In this document: positions 15,815 to 24,174 of the stretch, in pieces | How the letters are laid out: every line of letters starts with the position of its first letter | Position numbering within the stretch: position 1 is the first letter of the stretch | Origin: Oribacterium sp. UBA3737 | GTDB lineage: Bacteria; Bacillota_A; Clostridia; Lachnospirales; Lachnospiraceae | Direction: 5' to 3' | Assembly (NCBI GenBank): GCA_002371295.1 | Contig: DFGZ01000261.1 | Coordinates: forward strand, 1 to 25,038 | DNA length: 25,038 bases | The notes under the pieces: generated by a model | Told to the model about the DNA's origin: nothing | The model's database searches: none | What the model saw: only the letters and a program-made list of their open reading frames with translations | Made by a program: the position numbers and the translations under genes

Positions 15815-17590
15815 TTAAAACTCTTTCTCCTCTTTAAGAGCTTCGATAGCATTGAGATGAACTATGTCGTTATGCTCCTGAGTCTTTGAATCAAGTGTGA
15901 GCATGAACTTCGGATAGTTATCCCTGATGCTGTCAAGTGCCGCATATTCTACCTGCTCTCTGTACGGATCAGCGGTAGTCAATGCGAACTTGATATATCT
16001 GAAATTTGTAAGTACAAACTCCGGTTCTTCTGCCGCTTCTTCTATCTCTTCTTCTACCAGGTCATCTAGATCTTCTGCATATTCAGCAGCTCCCTCAAAG
16101 ATTTCATCATCAACTTCGATGGTTTCCTTTTCAGCTTTGAATTCTGCTTTTATCTCCGATACCGACCCCTCATCAGTATCGAATCCTTCATTTGTTACGG
16201 CATTTTGAGATTTTGCATCACTAGGTTCCTCTGTTCTTGCTTCACTTGCTGCAGAGGACTTCTTCTTTGAATCAAGATACTCGGCAAGTGCTCCCGACAT
16301 GGAGCTTGCCGCCGCTGCTTCATCATCCACTCTCACAGAAATACCGATATCCTTCTCACCGGAAGCCGATGCGGCTGCCTTTGCCGCCGCGCTTCTGCTG
16401 GCCTTGAACTGTCTGATACGCTCTGTGATAGAGTTTCTGGTCACTTCCTGAGCCACTACCTTGTTGCCCTTTGAGCCGCTCTTTGTCTTTTCAGACTTAG
16501 CAGGCTTTGCATCTTCCGTATCATCCTTCATGCCGAGCTGATCTGCATTGACCATGTCTGCCAGCACGAAATCGCACTCTCTCTTTCCGATCCTTCCCGT
16601 TGAGATATTGTACTCACGACTCCTAAGATACATATAGATGATATTCTTCATGACCAGGCTGTAGTCAATCTTCGAATCGGTCTTTCTCGCAAAATAGAAC
16701 CCCAGATCTGTAAGATAATATCTCTGATCGCCTTGAAGCTCCTTCTCGGTCTTTATATCAAAACGGTTGCATCTGTATACGAGCTTTGCCTTTTCCAGAA
16801 GCTCCAGGTACCGTTCAAGAGTCTCACGCTTCACAGGGATCCTGACATAATTCCTGAAATAATCTGTCAGTCTCGTCATGCTGATACTTTCACCGAAGCT
16901 GTCAATGATATACTCCTCAACCTGTTTGAAGTAGACCACATGACGTATCTTCTCCATTTTGGCTATATCCTTCTTGAATATATCTTCAAGAACAGCGAGA
17001 ATGTACTTCTGCTTCTCTTGTGCATTGTCACACTGAAGTACCTTCGGAAGACCTCCGTCATGTACGAAACGGGCAAACTCCAGTAAAGGATTCTCTTCCT
17101 TCTTCATACCCATGAAGTCTTTCATGCCTTCATACTCTGCATAGGAAAGCGGGAATATCTCGAATACCTTGTAATGCTTCTCGAATTTCTGCTTGAAGCT
17201 GTCACTCAAAAGGTATGAGCTTGAGGCCGAAAGAAAAATGGAATACCTTCCTTCCTTGTACAGAGTCTCGATAAGAGTTTCGAAATCATCTATCAGCTGT
17301 ATCTCATCTATGAAAAGATAGATCGTTCCTTCCTTGGATGGGACCATCTTTTCCTTGATGGCTATACGAAGCTTCTCAATGTTTTTAATGTTTCTGAACT
17401 CCTTCGTATCAAGATCTATGTGAATAAGATTCACTGCAGCATTGCCCCTCCAGCGGAGCTCATTGATGATCATCTCCATCATGCAGGTCTTACCGCAGCC
17501 CCTTATTCCGGTCAGGACTTTTATGAGCTCTTTGTCTTGATAAAACTCACGGATTTTTTTCAGATAATACTGTCTCTTGTATAGTTTCAT
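15815..17590 (-). CDS. AAA ATPase with DUF4143-type C-terminal domain, split by a large low-complexity insertion
   Basis: 591 residues. The N-terminal AAA_14 module has Walker A GIRGCGKT (28-35), Walker B IYLFIDE (Asp95, Glu96) and the sensor-like LSASSSYLLS. A winged-helix segment follows (about 225-300, SMTRLTDYFRNYVRIPVKRETLERYLELLEKA). The C-terminal PD-(D/E)XK-like core begins with GRIGKRECDFVLAD (to about 345) and resumes with FRYIKFALT through DNYPKFMLTLD (529-567). About 180 residues rich in Ala, Ser, Lys and Glu separate the two halves; ordinary members have 400-450 residues in all. A GGAGG site lies 6 bases before the ATG. The cellular role of this family is unclear. It is monocistronic, between its own promoter and terminator. 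Confidence 0.9.
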   Translation of the reverse strand: MKLYKRQYYLKKIREFYQDKELIKVLTGIRGCGKTCMMEMIINELRWRGNAAVNLIHIDLDTKEFRNIKNIEKLRIAIKEKMVPSKEGTIYLFIDEIQLIDDFETLIETLYKEGRYSIFLSASSSYLLSDSFKQKFEKHYKVFEIFPLSYAEYEGMKDFMGMKKEENPLLEFARFVHDGGLPKVLQCDNAQEKQKYILAVLEDIFKKDIAKMEKIRHVVYFKQVEEYIIDSFGESISMTRLTDYFRNYVRIPVKRETLERYLELLEKAKLVYRCNRFDIKTEKELQGDQRYYLTDLGFYFARKTDSKIDYSLVMKNIIYMYLRSREYNISTGRIGKRECDFVLADMVNADQLGMKDDTEDAKPAKSEKTKSGSKGNKVVAQEVTRNSITERIRQFKASRSAAAKAAASASGEKDIGISVRVDDEAAAASSMSGALAEYLDSKKKSSAASEARTEEPSDAKSQNAVTNEGFDTDEGSVSEIKAEFKAEKETIEVDDEIFEGAAEYAEDLDDLVEEEIEEAAEEPEFVLTNFRYIKFALTTADPYREQVEYAALDSIRDNYPKFMLTLDSKTQEHNDIVHLNAIEALKEEKEF

Positions 17591-17657
17591 AGCTGCCTCC
17601 TCATCCTCCCTTGAATCTACAGCTCTTTTATGGGGTAATATTTTGCTGTTTTCTTGA

Positions 17658-17686
17658 ATTATAACCTCAATCCGGAAAGCCGTCTA
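17658..17686 (-). promoter_or_regulatory. Probable promoter of the DUF4143 ATPase gene
   Basis: On the minus strand, TAGACG (17681-17686, 4/6 to the -35 consensus), a 17-base spacer and a perfect TATAAT (17658-17663), 70 bp before the start codon. Confidence 0.6.
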
Positions 17687-17937
17687 TATTTAAAAAGCAT
17701 CTTTTTGTACTATTTTCATATAATTTTATTACGATTGAATATAATACTGTTAACTTTGACTGTTGTTTTGCACTATAAGTAATATCAAGCAATAATGCGG
17801 TATAATCAAATAGCGTATTATCCTTATTTTTTATCTATTTTGTCGGATTTTTACGTATCTATAATCCCCCCTATATTCCCCTGTGTACCTCTGTCAGTTA
17901 TAATATTTGCATAAAAACGAAAGAATGTTCAAAATTA

Positions 17938-17977
17938 AAGAGGGTAAAAAACAGATTATTTCTGCTTTTACCCTCTT
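17938..17977 (-). terminator. Terminator of the formate/nitrite-type channel gene
   Basis: aagagggtaaaaaacaga (17938-17955) pairs with tctgcttttaccctctt (17961-17977) apart from a small internal mismatch, giving a stem of about 16 bp with a short loop. The T-tract on the minus strand is broken (tttaatttt). It lies 27 bp after the stop codon. Confidence 0.7.
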
Positions 17978-18003
17978 ACTTTTTCATTTCTTTTCTCTTA
18001 CTT

Positions 18004-18627
18004 TTATTTTATTTTCGCCATACAGGCCCTACATATAGGAAAGACCACTCCTCCGACCACATTACCAAGTGTAATGACCAGAAGTCTCACCAATGCCCCG
18101 GAGCTCCACATATCAGCTGTGGAGAAATAAAACATATCTGCCACACAGTGTTCATATCCGCAAAGAATAAATACCATCACGCCGAAGAACAGCGCCAGAT
18201 ATTTGCCTGTCTCATGGGGTATATTGCCGTATCCTTCAACCGCTATATAAATAAGCATGTTACAGAAGATACCCAGTATAAAAAGGCTTATAAGGCTGTC
18301 AGAAAGCTTTGTTTCGCATAATGCTGCCGCTTTCACGGCTATACCGGAAATTCTGGTAAATGACACCAGCTTCGCCACAAGGGTTGTTCCAATCAGGTTT
18401 CCGATCCAGATAACCGGAAGCCCCAATGCGTAGGCCATGTCATTTTTCAGCACATAACACACCTTGCCGGTAAAAAGATGAAAACCCATGCTGCAGATAA
18501 CAAAAAGTCCGGTTGTAAAGAAAAATGATCCTGCAAGCTTGTCATCCAAAGACAAAAATACAACGCCGCCTATTCCTATACATATTCCGGCCAGCACAGC
18601 CGAGATCAATGTTTTAATGTAATTCAT
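18004..18627 (-). CDS. Formate/nitrite transporter (FNT) family channel, short form
   Basis: 207 residues from ATG 18625-18627; an ATG four codons upstream (18639) forms part of the GGAGAAGG ribosome binding site for this start. Six hydrophobic segments are visible. The family signature GYEHCVADMFYFSTADM carries the central pore His160, and HLFTGKVCY matches the first half-helix break. Known members (FocA, NirC, HSC) have about 250-285 residues; this one lacks most of the N- and C-terminal extensions. The family conducts small monovalent anions or their acids (formate, nitrite, hydrosulfide). No pyruvate-formate lyase or nitrite reductase gene is adjacent, so the substrate is open. An inverted repeat lies 26 bp upstream. 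Confidence 0.88.
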   Translation of the reverse strand: MNYIKTLISAVLAGICIGIGGVVFLSLDDKLAGSFFFTTGLFVICSMGFHLFTGKVCYVLKNDMAYALGLPVIWIGNLIGTTLVAKLVSFTRISGIAVKAAALCETKLSDSLISLFILGIFCNMLIYIAVEGYGNIPHETGKYLALFFGVMVFILCGYEHCVADMFYFSTADMWSSGALVRLLVITLGNVVGGVVFPICRACMAKIK

Positions 18628-18652
18628 TACCTTCTCCATTTCTTTGTATACA

Positions 18653-18672
18653 GTGTGCTTAGATTAGCACAC
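18653..18672. promoter_or_regulatory. Inverted repeat upstream of the channel gene
   Basis: gtgtgct (18653-18659) and agcacac (18666-18672) are perfect arms around tagatt, 26 bp before the channel start codon. It could be a repressor operator or a leader hairpin; nothing tells which. Confidence 0.5.
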
Positions 18673-19921
18673 TATTTTCACATAATCCAGCGTTAAAACA
18701 CTCTTTCAGGGGGATTGTATTTAGCTGTGTTTTCGGATAAATACTGACCCGATAATATGTTTATATTCTATATAAGAAGTCTGCTGCTTATGTTATGAAA
18801 TCATTTCAGATAATTTACCCGTATATAATCAGTCGAATCCGCTTTTCGATTAATATCTCCCTCTTATGCTGCAGCCTACCGTTCTGCCGGCTAAAATCCT
18901 ATACTCTCGTTTCATCTGAAATCCTTATATTTCAATGCCTTTTAGCCATACGGTTTGTATGTTCCGTTTCTATTCATTTCAGTATGGTTTGATAAATAAT
19001 TGCTCCCTTTTTTCGGGTCCTGTGTTTTAAAGAAAAATATTCTGAAGGAATTCTGCCGCTGTCTGTTTTAGAATAACCGATGTATTTTTCGTCTTAAATA
19101 TTTTTACGCTTTTAAAATAGTGTGTTTTGATACGAAAAAGCAAAATTTGATGAAATCCTGCGGTTTTTGGACTTATTTCAACGAAATCTACTGAAAGATA
19201 TTTTTTTATCAAAAACATTTGTTTTTGCTTATTTCCGGAAAATTCAGCCGATTTTCGGGTTTTACACCTAAGCCTATACTGAAAAACCCTAAAAAGGCAG
19301 GATTTATATGAGGCTGCTTTCACCGAAAACCGGAGAAACTCACCTTAAATAATCCATGATTTTTTACTTTCTAAGACACGCACTAAGTTTTAGAGTAATG
19401 ATAATCAAATATTTTAACTGTTAACATTTCATTTTTTCAGTGCATAATCTTACGTTTACCAAAAAAGCTCTATTCTATCCTCTTCGAGACATCCGGTTTT
19501 TTTGTTATTCGAATTTTTATCCCACGTTAAATTTCATTTTTTCAAGCATTTTCAAGGGATTATCTCTCTGACATTTAGCTCCGGGTGATTATCTTCCCGA
19601 GATTCAAAAAGAATAATTATTTAACTCTTTATAAATACTCTTAATTAATAGCATTTTTTCAAGACCTGAAATGAAGCGTTCACAGAGTTCTAAAAGTCTA
19701 TATTCCGGGAACAGGTCCTTATCCACCGTTAATGCCATCTTAATTACACTGATTCCAGAAAATTTTCAACATCCATGGCACAAAATCGTAAGCTGTACAG
19801 TATTACGCCTTAAACAAATGCATTTTCTTAATTTTGTGCCGATGCAGGCAATATTTAATGATTTTGCCTCTTTTGACCTTTTCAGCGCCCATTACCTGCG
19901 AGACCAGTTATTATAAAATCT

Positions 19922-20071
19922 TCATTCTGACCCTGAAATCAGCTCAAAACCGGAAATATTTTTTCGGCTCGCAGCTCCGGAGCTTTAACGATCAGAATCG
20001 GTTGTAATGTCTTATTCTATGGATACCACTTTAAAAAGAGGCATTTCATACGCTTTTTTCTTTACCTTCAT
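19922..20071 (-). pseudogene. Remnant of a small clostridial peptide gene
   Basis: The frame from ATG 20069-20071 reads MKVKKKAYEMPLFKVVSIE, then TAA; the same frame goes on DITTDSDR, TAA, and about 20 more residues (SSGAASRKNISGFELISGSE) to a TGA. The whole is about 50 codons. The layout, a basic start, a Tyr-x-x-Pro-x-x-x-Val-Val segment, then a DI-TT-SD run and a Gly/Ser tail, resembles the short uncharacterised peptides common in Clostridia (my recollection of the type, not a database match). Two in-frame TAA codons suggest a dead copy. Only weak evidence of a ribosome binding site. Confidence 0.3.
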
Positions 20072-20192
20072 TTTATCATCTCACACAGTGTTTCAGCTCT
20101 TATTTTCTACCTTTATGCATTTTATTTTTATCATATAGCTTTGAATTCATAATATTTTGGCCAATCCCTTTTGAGCAGTCTTCGGGGTAGTA

Positions 20193-20330
20193 TTTTTTCC
20201 ATTTCCGGCTTATCTTTTATATCTTTTAAGCTTTACTTTTTCTTCTGATTTTTCAAATTATTTATCTCTGTAGAAGGGATAAGCCTTTATTTTTCTAAAC
20301 TTTTTATAAACTGTTTTTTCCATTTCCGGC
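20193..20330. repeat. 17-bp exact repeat, two copies
   Basis: ttttttccatttccggc occurs at 20193-20209 and 20314-20330. On the minus strand both copies can read Pro-Glu-Met-Glu-Lys. Confidence 0.7.
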
Positions 20331-20879
20331 ATCTTATAAGTCACGTATTTTTTCTCTTATCTTCTCCATTAAAACAGTCCGTTTCTAAGGAATGATATTT
20401 CTCTCTGTTTTATCACCGGCTTTACTGAAAATAACAGCAACATTTTATAATACTCATAATTTCTCACCTTTAATCCGCTTGCGACGCAGCTTTTTAACCG
20501 GATTTTCTGTCATTGTCCCCAGTTCCCCGTTTCTCCAGGATTTTCTTTCTACGACAAAATTCTGTTAAATTATATAAAATCTGCTATATATTTAATGGTT
20601 TTGATGATCCGGAACAAATTTCCGCTATAATTTACTGTTTTTCTCTCTGTTCTTCTATCGTCATGTTTTCTACGTTTTATTAATTTTTAATCACATATTT
20701 TTATTTTTAATTATTTAGGCCAAAATTTTCAATCTACTATTTTCGATTTGGGCTTAAAAGTGTATTTTTGACCGTAATCACTATTCTGTTTTACCTGCAC
20801 CGGCCCTTCACATATCTCTTTCATTTCGAATTATGCATAATCAGAACTTTTATGCATAGACCCTAAGATTTTACCCCTG

Positions 20880-20962
20880 GCCGGGAATCATATAATTCTG
20901 TACCGGTCTTCCTTCCATTCTTTAGCATCACCGGGAGTCATATACTCTGCTGTGCCGTCTCC
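20880..20962. repeat. Imperfect direct repeat in the large gap
   Basis: About 34 bp starting gccgggaatcatata (near 20880) recurs 49 bp later as accgggagtcatata (near 20929), both continuing with a ccg-t-c-t-cc tail. It lies in a GC-richer island inside the coding-like stretch 20938-21273. Confidence 0.45.
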
Positions 20963-21273
20963 GGCCTCATTATTCTGCTCTTCTTCATCTTAATTAGTAT
21001 AAAGCACTCTTTTGCATCGTTTTTTTGCTCAAAAAGCTCTCCCGTTGTGATTAAAGCAAAGACTTCACCTGCAGCATACATTCATTTTACTTGCGTTTTT
21101 TCTTTGCTTCTTTTATTATCTTTTTTCAATATAAATCTGCCAAACGCTTTAAGAGTGCTAAATCTGTCATTCCTTACATCTCCTGATTTCTTTGACACAT
21201 TTTTCTTCTCAGCTTTTTCAGTTTTTCGGCAGTTTACACTCTTAACTAAAAAAATCTCGATTTTATGCGGTTT
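20938..21273 (-). pseudogene. Coding-like interrupted frames, unidentified
   Basis: On the minus strand a 63-codon open frame (21273-21085; includes KKSGDVRNDRFSTLKAFGRF) ends at TGA. In the same frame an ATG follows directly, opening 47 codons (21081-20938; starts MYAAGEVFALITTGELFEQK). An overlapping frame continues with acidic, protein-like sequence (DEEEQNNEAGDGTAEY and onward for another 16 codons). This fits a gene of about 130 codons with one nonsense change and one frameshift. I recognise no family, and A-rich DNA can mimic Lys/Glu-rich coding sequence, so confidence is low. Confidence 0.25.
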
Positions 21274-21626
21274 CTAAGGTTTCTTGACTATTTTACCCTT
21301 TTATATCCCAAAAATCCGGGTCATGATTCTCATGTTTTTCGTCTCACGCTGGCGGTCATCACCTATCCTTCAAATCATCCTCAAAATTTTACCCCTTTAT
21401 TTCACTCTTAAATTTTGTCAAATCCGAAATTTTTCTACGAGAAGCAAAAGTTTATACTTTCATTTTTTTCATTACTATACTATTTATCTGTTTTGGTCAT
21501 TATTTCATCATTTTCCAAAATATCTGCTTTGTAAATTCTGTCCGGGTCACGAAATTTCGCGGGTCTTTACACTTTCCTTTATTACAGCATAAATTCATAA
21601 TTATTTGTAGAAACATTTGTGCTTTT

Positions 21627-21899
21627 TTATAGTCCTTCCGGATCTTTTCCCTTTCTCTGCTCTTCCATGCTAATTTTCCCATTATTTTTTATAAACCGCT
21701 CAATTCCCTCTATTTTACGCTTTCCTTTTTTCCACTATATACTCATGCTCCAGCATATTTTCTTAAATTCGAGTATATTTTTCATCAATTTATCTTTTTT
21801 AAACCTCTTCGTTTTTTCGCCCAAAACTCATACCATAATTTGTGCATTTTCTCTTTTAGCAAAATTTTTACCTCTCTTTATGATTTTAAATTCCGGCAT
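21627..21899 (-). pseudogene. Coding-like frame with internal stops, unidentified
   Basis: A minus-strand frame of 91 codons from ATG 21897-21899 (MPEFKIIKRGKNFAKRENAQ...) contains only a TGA and a TAG before its TAA. Runs of about 25-30 codons between stops are longer than expected for such A-rich DNA. Residues are basic and mixed (LMKNILEFKKICW, GIERFIKNNGKISMEEQRKG). It may be a decayed gene; no family recognised. It starts just downstream of the PTS terminator. Confidence 0.2.
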
Positions 21900-21915
21900 T
21901 CTTCATCCCTTATAC

Positions 21916-21961
21916 AAAAAAAGGGCCGATCTGTGCGGTTTTTTTCCCCACCGATCGGTCC
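21916..21961 (-). terminator. Terminator of the beta-glucoside PTS operon
   Basis: gggccgatc (21923-21931) pairs with gatcggtcc (21953-21961), and further gtg/cac and gg/cc pairs extend the stem towards a T-rich loop. Seven T follow on the minus strand. It lies about 150 bp after the PTS stop codon. Confidence 0.85.
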
Positions 21962-22107
21962 TCATTGTTCAGACTTTTCTTTTCATTTATTTCATTTTCA
22001 AAAAGCCGTCTCATCTCCTGCTTTTTGCAGCATTAAATACTTCTGATTATTCACACAATTTAAGCGAATAATCAATTTTACCCCTTTGTTTTCAGAGGAT
22101 TTCCCGC

Positions 22108-23997
22108 TTAAACATTGACGGTCTGTCCCTTGGAAACATTTCCTGATACTTTGAATGTAATTTCATCGCCATCTTCTGCTTCTGTAACCACCGTGAAGGT
22201 CTGCATGGAATATCCTGCTTTCTTCACTTCCTTTATATCGACTTTTATAATTGGTTCACCGGCCTTAACTGTTTCTCCCTGCTTCCTAAGCGGTGTGAAG
22301 CCTTTTCCCTTGAGCTCAACTGTATTTATTCCGATATGAACAAGAAGATCTCTTCCATTGGCTGTTCTTACCGCAAATGCATGTCCGGTTTCATATACCA
22401 TCTCAAGTGTTCCGTTAGCCGGGCTTACGATGATACCGTTTGAAGGATCTACGCCTATAGTCTGTCCCATGGCTTCTTCCTTGAACATATCATCCTCGAT
22501 CTCTTCCTTCTCAAGGATCTTGCCGTCTGCTACTGAAACGATGTCAGTGTCTTCATGCGCTTCGATAGTTACTGTATTCTTCTGTGTGGCTGCGCTTCCT
22601 GTCTCTTCAGCATCCAGCTTGCCCTGACGTGCATATATTCCGAAAAGAATAAAGGTCGCAATAAATGATACTACTGCTGCAATTGCTGTTCCGATGCAGG
22701 CATTTGTGAAGTTCACCATGCCTTCTCCACCGATGTATCCCGGAAGCACCAGAAGTCCCGGTGATCCTGCGGCGTAACGGCCTGTTCCTGTGATACCCAT
22801 GTACAATCCGCCTACGCAGCCACCGATCATAGCACCTACCAGAGGATATACGAACTTAAGGTTGATTCCGTAAAGTACAGGCTCAGTTATACCAAGCACA
22901 CCTGTAAGACCGGCTGATGCCGCAAGCTCCTTGGTCTGCTTGTTCTTTGAGCGAACCGCTACTGCAAAACCTGCTGCACCCTGAGCAACATTTGATGAAA
23001 GCATTCCCGGACCTACAACTGTATCAAATCCTGTAGTTGCAAGGTTGTTTACACCGATAGGGATAAGTCCGTAATGTGTTCCTGTCATAACAAGAAGCGG
23101 TGATAATGTTCCCACAAGTGTAGGTACTGCCCATCCGGCTGTGGTATTGAGCCATGTGAAGAATGCTGCAAGAATGTTACCTACCCATGTACCGATAGGT
23201 CCGAGCACTGAAAGTGTCACGATTCCTGAAACCACCAGAGATACCATAGGTACTGAGAAGAACTTTATGGCCTTTGGTGACACCTTGTTCATGAACTTCT
23301 CAACATAAGACATGAACCAAACACCAAGGATGATAGGAATAACCGATGAGCTGTAGCTTGCAAGTGTGATAGGTATACCGAACATGGCGATTCCTGTTCC
23401 TGCTGCCTTGGCCTCAGATACCATGGTGATGAATGACGGATAAATAAGGATGCCGCCGAGAGCCATGGCCACGAACTGATTGCACTTAAATCTCTTCGCC
23501 GCACTTGATGCCAGTAAGATAGGAAGGAAGTAGAATGGTGCATCGGCAAAAGCATTAAGAAGTGAATAGGTCTGGGTTGTCTTATCGAGTAAATTCAATG
23601 TAACAAGAAGTGCCATTACAGCCTTGATAAGACCGCCTGCTGTGATTGGTGGAATGATGGGCTGGAATATACTTGCGATGAACTCAAGTGCGGCACTCAG
23701 CTTTGACTGGTTCTTCTTTGGCTCATCATCCGGAACCTGTGCCAGAGCCTCAAATCCGCCTAGGTCAACCACTTCCTGATAAACCTGGGCTACATCCGGC
23801 CCGATTACTATCTGATACTGTCCTCCTGCATTGATAACCGAAAGGACACCGCTTGTTTTCTTCAGTACTTCTGTCTTTGCCTTACTGTCATCCTTTAAGC
23901 GGAAGCGAAGTCTGGTTGCACAGTGTACGACCTGATTAACATTGCCTTTGCCGCCGACGTTCTCGATGATCGCCGCAGCCAAATCTCTGTGATTCAT
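22108..23997 (-). CDS. bglP: PTS beta-glucoside-type transporter, EIIBCA
   Basis: 629 residues in the order EIIB-EIIC-EIIA. EIIB has the phosphorylated Cys26 in NQVVHCATRLRFRLKD. EIIC (about 105-460) has some ten membrane segments and the loop GITEPVLYGINLKFVYP, typical of the glucose/glucoside superfamily. EIIA (about 500-629) has the two active-site histidines, His539 (ETGHAFAV) and His554 (LLVHIGINTVEL). It takes up and phosphorylates a sugar at the membrane using phosphate from HPr. The GH1 gene directly upstream makes a beta-glucoside the likely substrate; related proteins for sucrose or trehalose share the layout. A ggggag site precedes the ATG by about 6 bases. The symbol rests on domain order and context. 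Confidence 0.92.
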   Translation of the reverse strand: MNHRDLAAAIIENVGGKGNVNQVVHCATRLRFRLKDDSKAKTEVLKKTSGVLSVINAGGQYQIVIGPDVAQVYQEVVDLGGFEALAQVPDDEPKKNQSKLSAALEFIASIFQPIIPPITAGGLIKAVMALLVTLNLLDKTTQTYSLLNAFADAPFYFLPILLASSAAKRFKCNQFVAMALGGILIYPSFITMVSEAKAAGTGIAMFGIPITLASYSSSVIPIILGVWFMSYVEKFMNKVSPKAIKFFSVPMVSLVVSGIVTLSVLGPIGTWVGNILAAFFTWLNTTAGWAVPTLVGTLSPLLVMTGTHYGLIPIGVNNLATTGFDTVVGPGMLSSNVAQGAAGFAVAVRSKNKQTKELAASAGLTGVLGITEPVLYGINLKFVYPLVGAMIGGCVGGLYMGITGTGRYAAGSPGLLVLPGYIGGEGMVNFTNACIGTAIAAVVSFIATFILFGIYARQGKLDAEETGSAATQKNTVTIEAHEDTDIVSVADGKILEKEEIEDDMFKEEAMGQTIGVDPSNGIIVSPANGTLEMVYETGHAFAVRTANGRDLLVHIGINTVELKGKGFTPLRKQGETVKAGEPIIKVDIKEVKKAGYSMQTFTVVTEAEDGDEITFKVSGNVSKGQTVNV

Positions 23998-24056
23998 GAT
24001 TTTCTCCCCTTTAATATTTTCAAATCTGCCTTCTCAGACAGGTTTGTGTTTATAAG

Positions 24057-24079
24057 TATCATTGTCTCCCTCAATGATA
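24057..24079. promoter_or_regulatory. Perfect inverted repeat between glucosidase and PTS genes
   Basis: tatcattg (24057-24064) and caatgata (24072-24079) are perfect 8-bp arms around tctccct. The spacing suits an operator or a small mRNA hairpin. It does not match the BglG/LicT antiterminator target as I remember it. Confidence 0.5.
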
Positions 24080-24129
24080 TTTACCGTAAACGTATCTTTG
24101 TCCCGTTTTTCTGATTCTTTTAAGGACTG

Positions 24130-24161
24130 CTTCTGTCCTCTTATTTTTAAGAGGACAGAAG
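24130..24161. terminator. 13-bp perfect hairpin after the glucosidase gene
   Basis: cttctgtcctctt (24130-24142) and its exact complement (24149-24161) enclose the loop attttt, 13 bp beyond the glucosidase stop codon. No T-tract follows on the minus strand, so it may act as an mRNA-stabilising or partial stop between the two genes rather than a full terminator. Confidence 0.6.
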
Positions 24162-24174
24162 TTATATTTTGTAA

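Larger units (their letters stand above)
17591..18003. other. Intergenic region with ATPase promoter and channel terminator
   Basis: 413 bp without a gene. It holds the candidate ATPase promoter (17658-17686) and the terminator of the channel gene (17938-17977). The stretch between, about 17690-17930, is AT-rich and shows nothing else I can name. Confidence 0.6.
18640..22107. other. 3.4-kb AT-rich stretch without a confident gene
   Basis: Between the channel and PTS genes no minus-strand frame exceeds 98 codons and none has a known motif. The plus strand is pyrimidine-rich throughout, as in the flanking genes, so the minus strand is purine-rich like a transcribed strand. Contents I can name are the PTS terminator (21923-21961), a hairpin upstream of the channel (18653-18672), two 17-bp exact repeats (20193 and 20314), imperfect repeats at 20880-20962, the motif attttacccc at three places, and several coding-like minus-strand frames broken by stops (listed separately). 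It looks like decayed genes rather than one regulatory element. Confidence 0.55.

Noticed and set aside
19027..19323. 98-codon minus-strand frame, longest in the large gap
   Set aside because: Starts with GTG, has no well-placed ribosome binding site, no motif and Lys/Phe-rich composition typical of the AT-rich background.
21284..22071. Plus-strand frames of 102 and 150 codons
   Set aside because: Low-complexity Phe/Leu/Ser translations of T-rich DNA; the second runs through the PTS terminator hairpin.
24001..24174. LicT/BglG antiterminator target before the PTS gene
   Set aside because: No sequence resembling the known RNA target and no overlapping terminator with T-tract were found.
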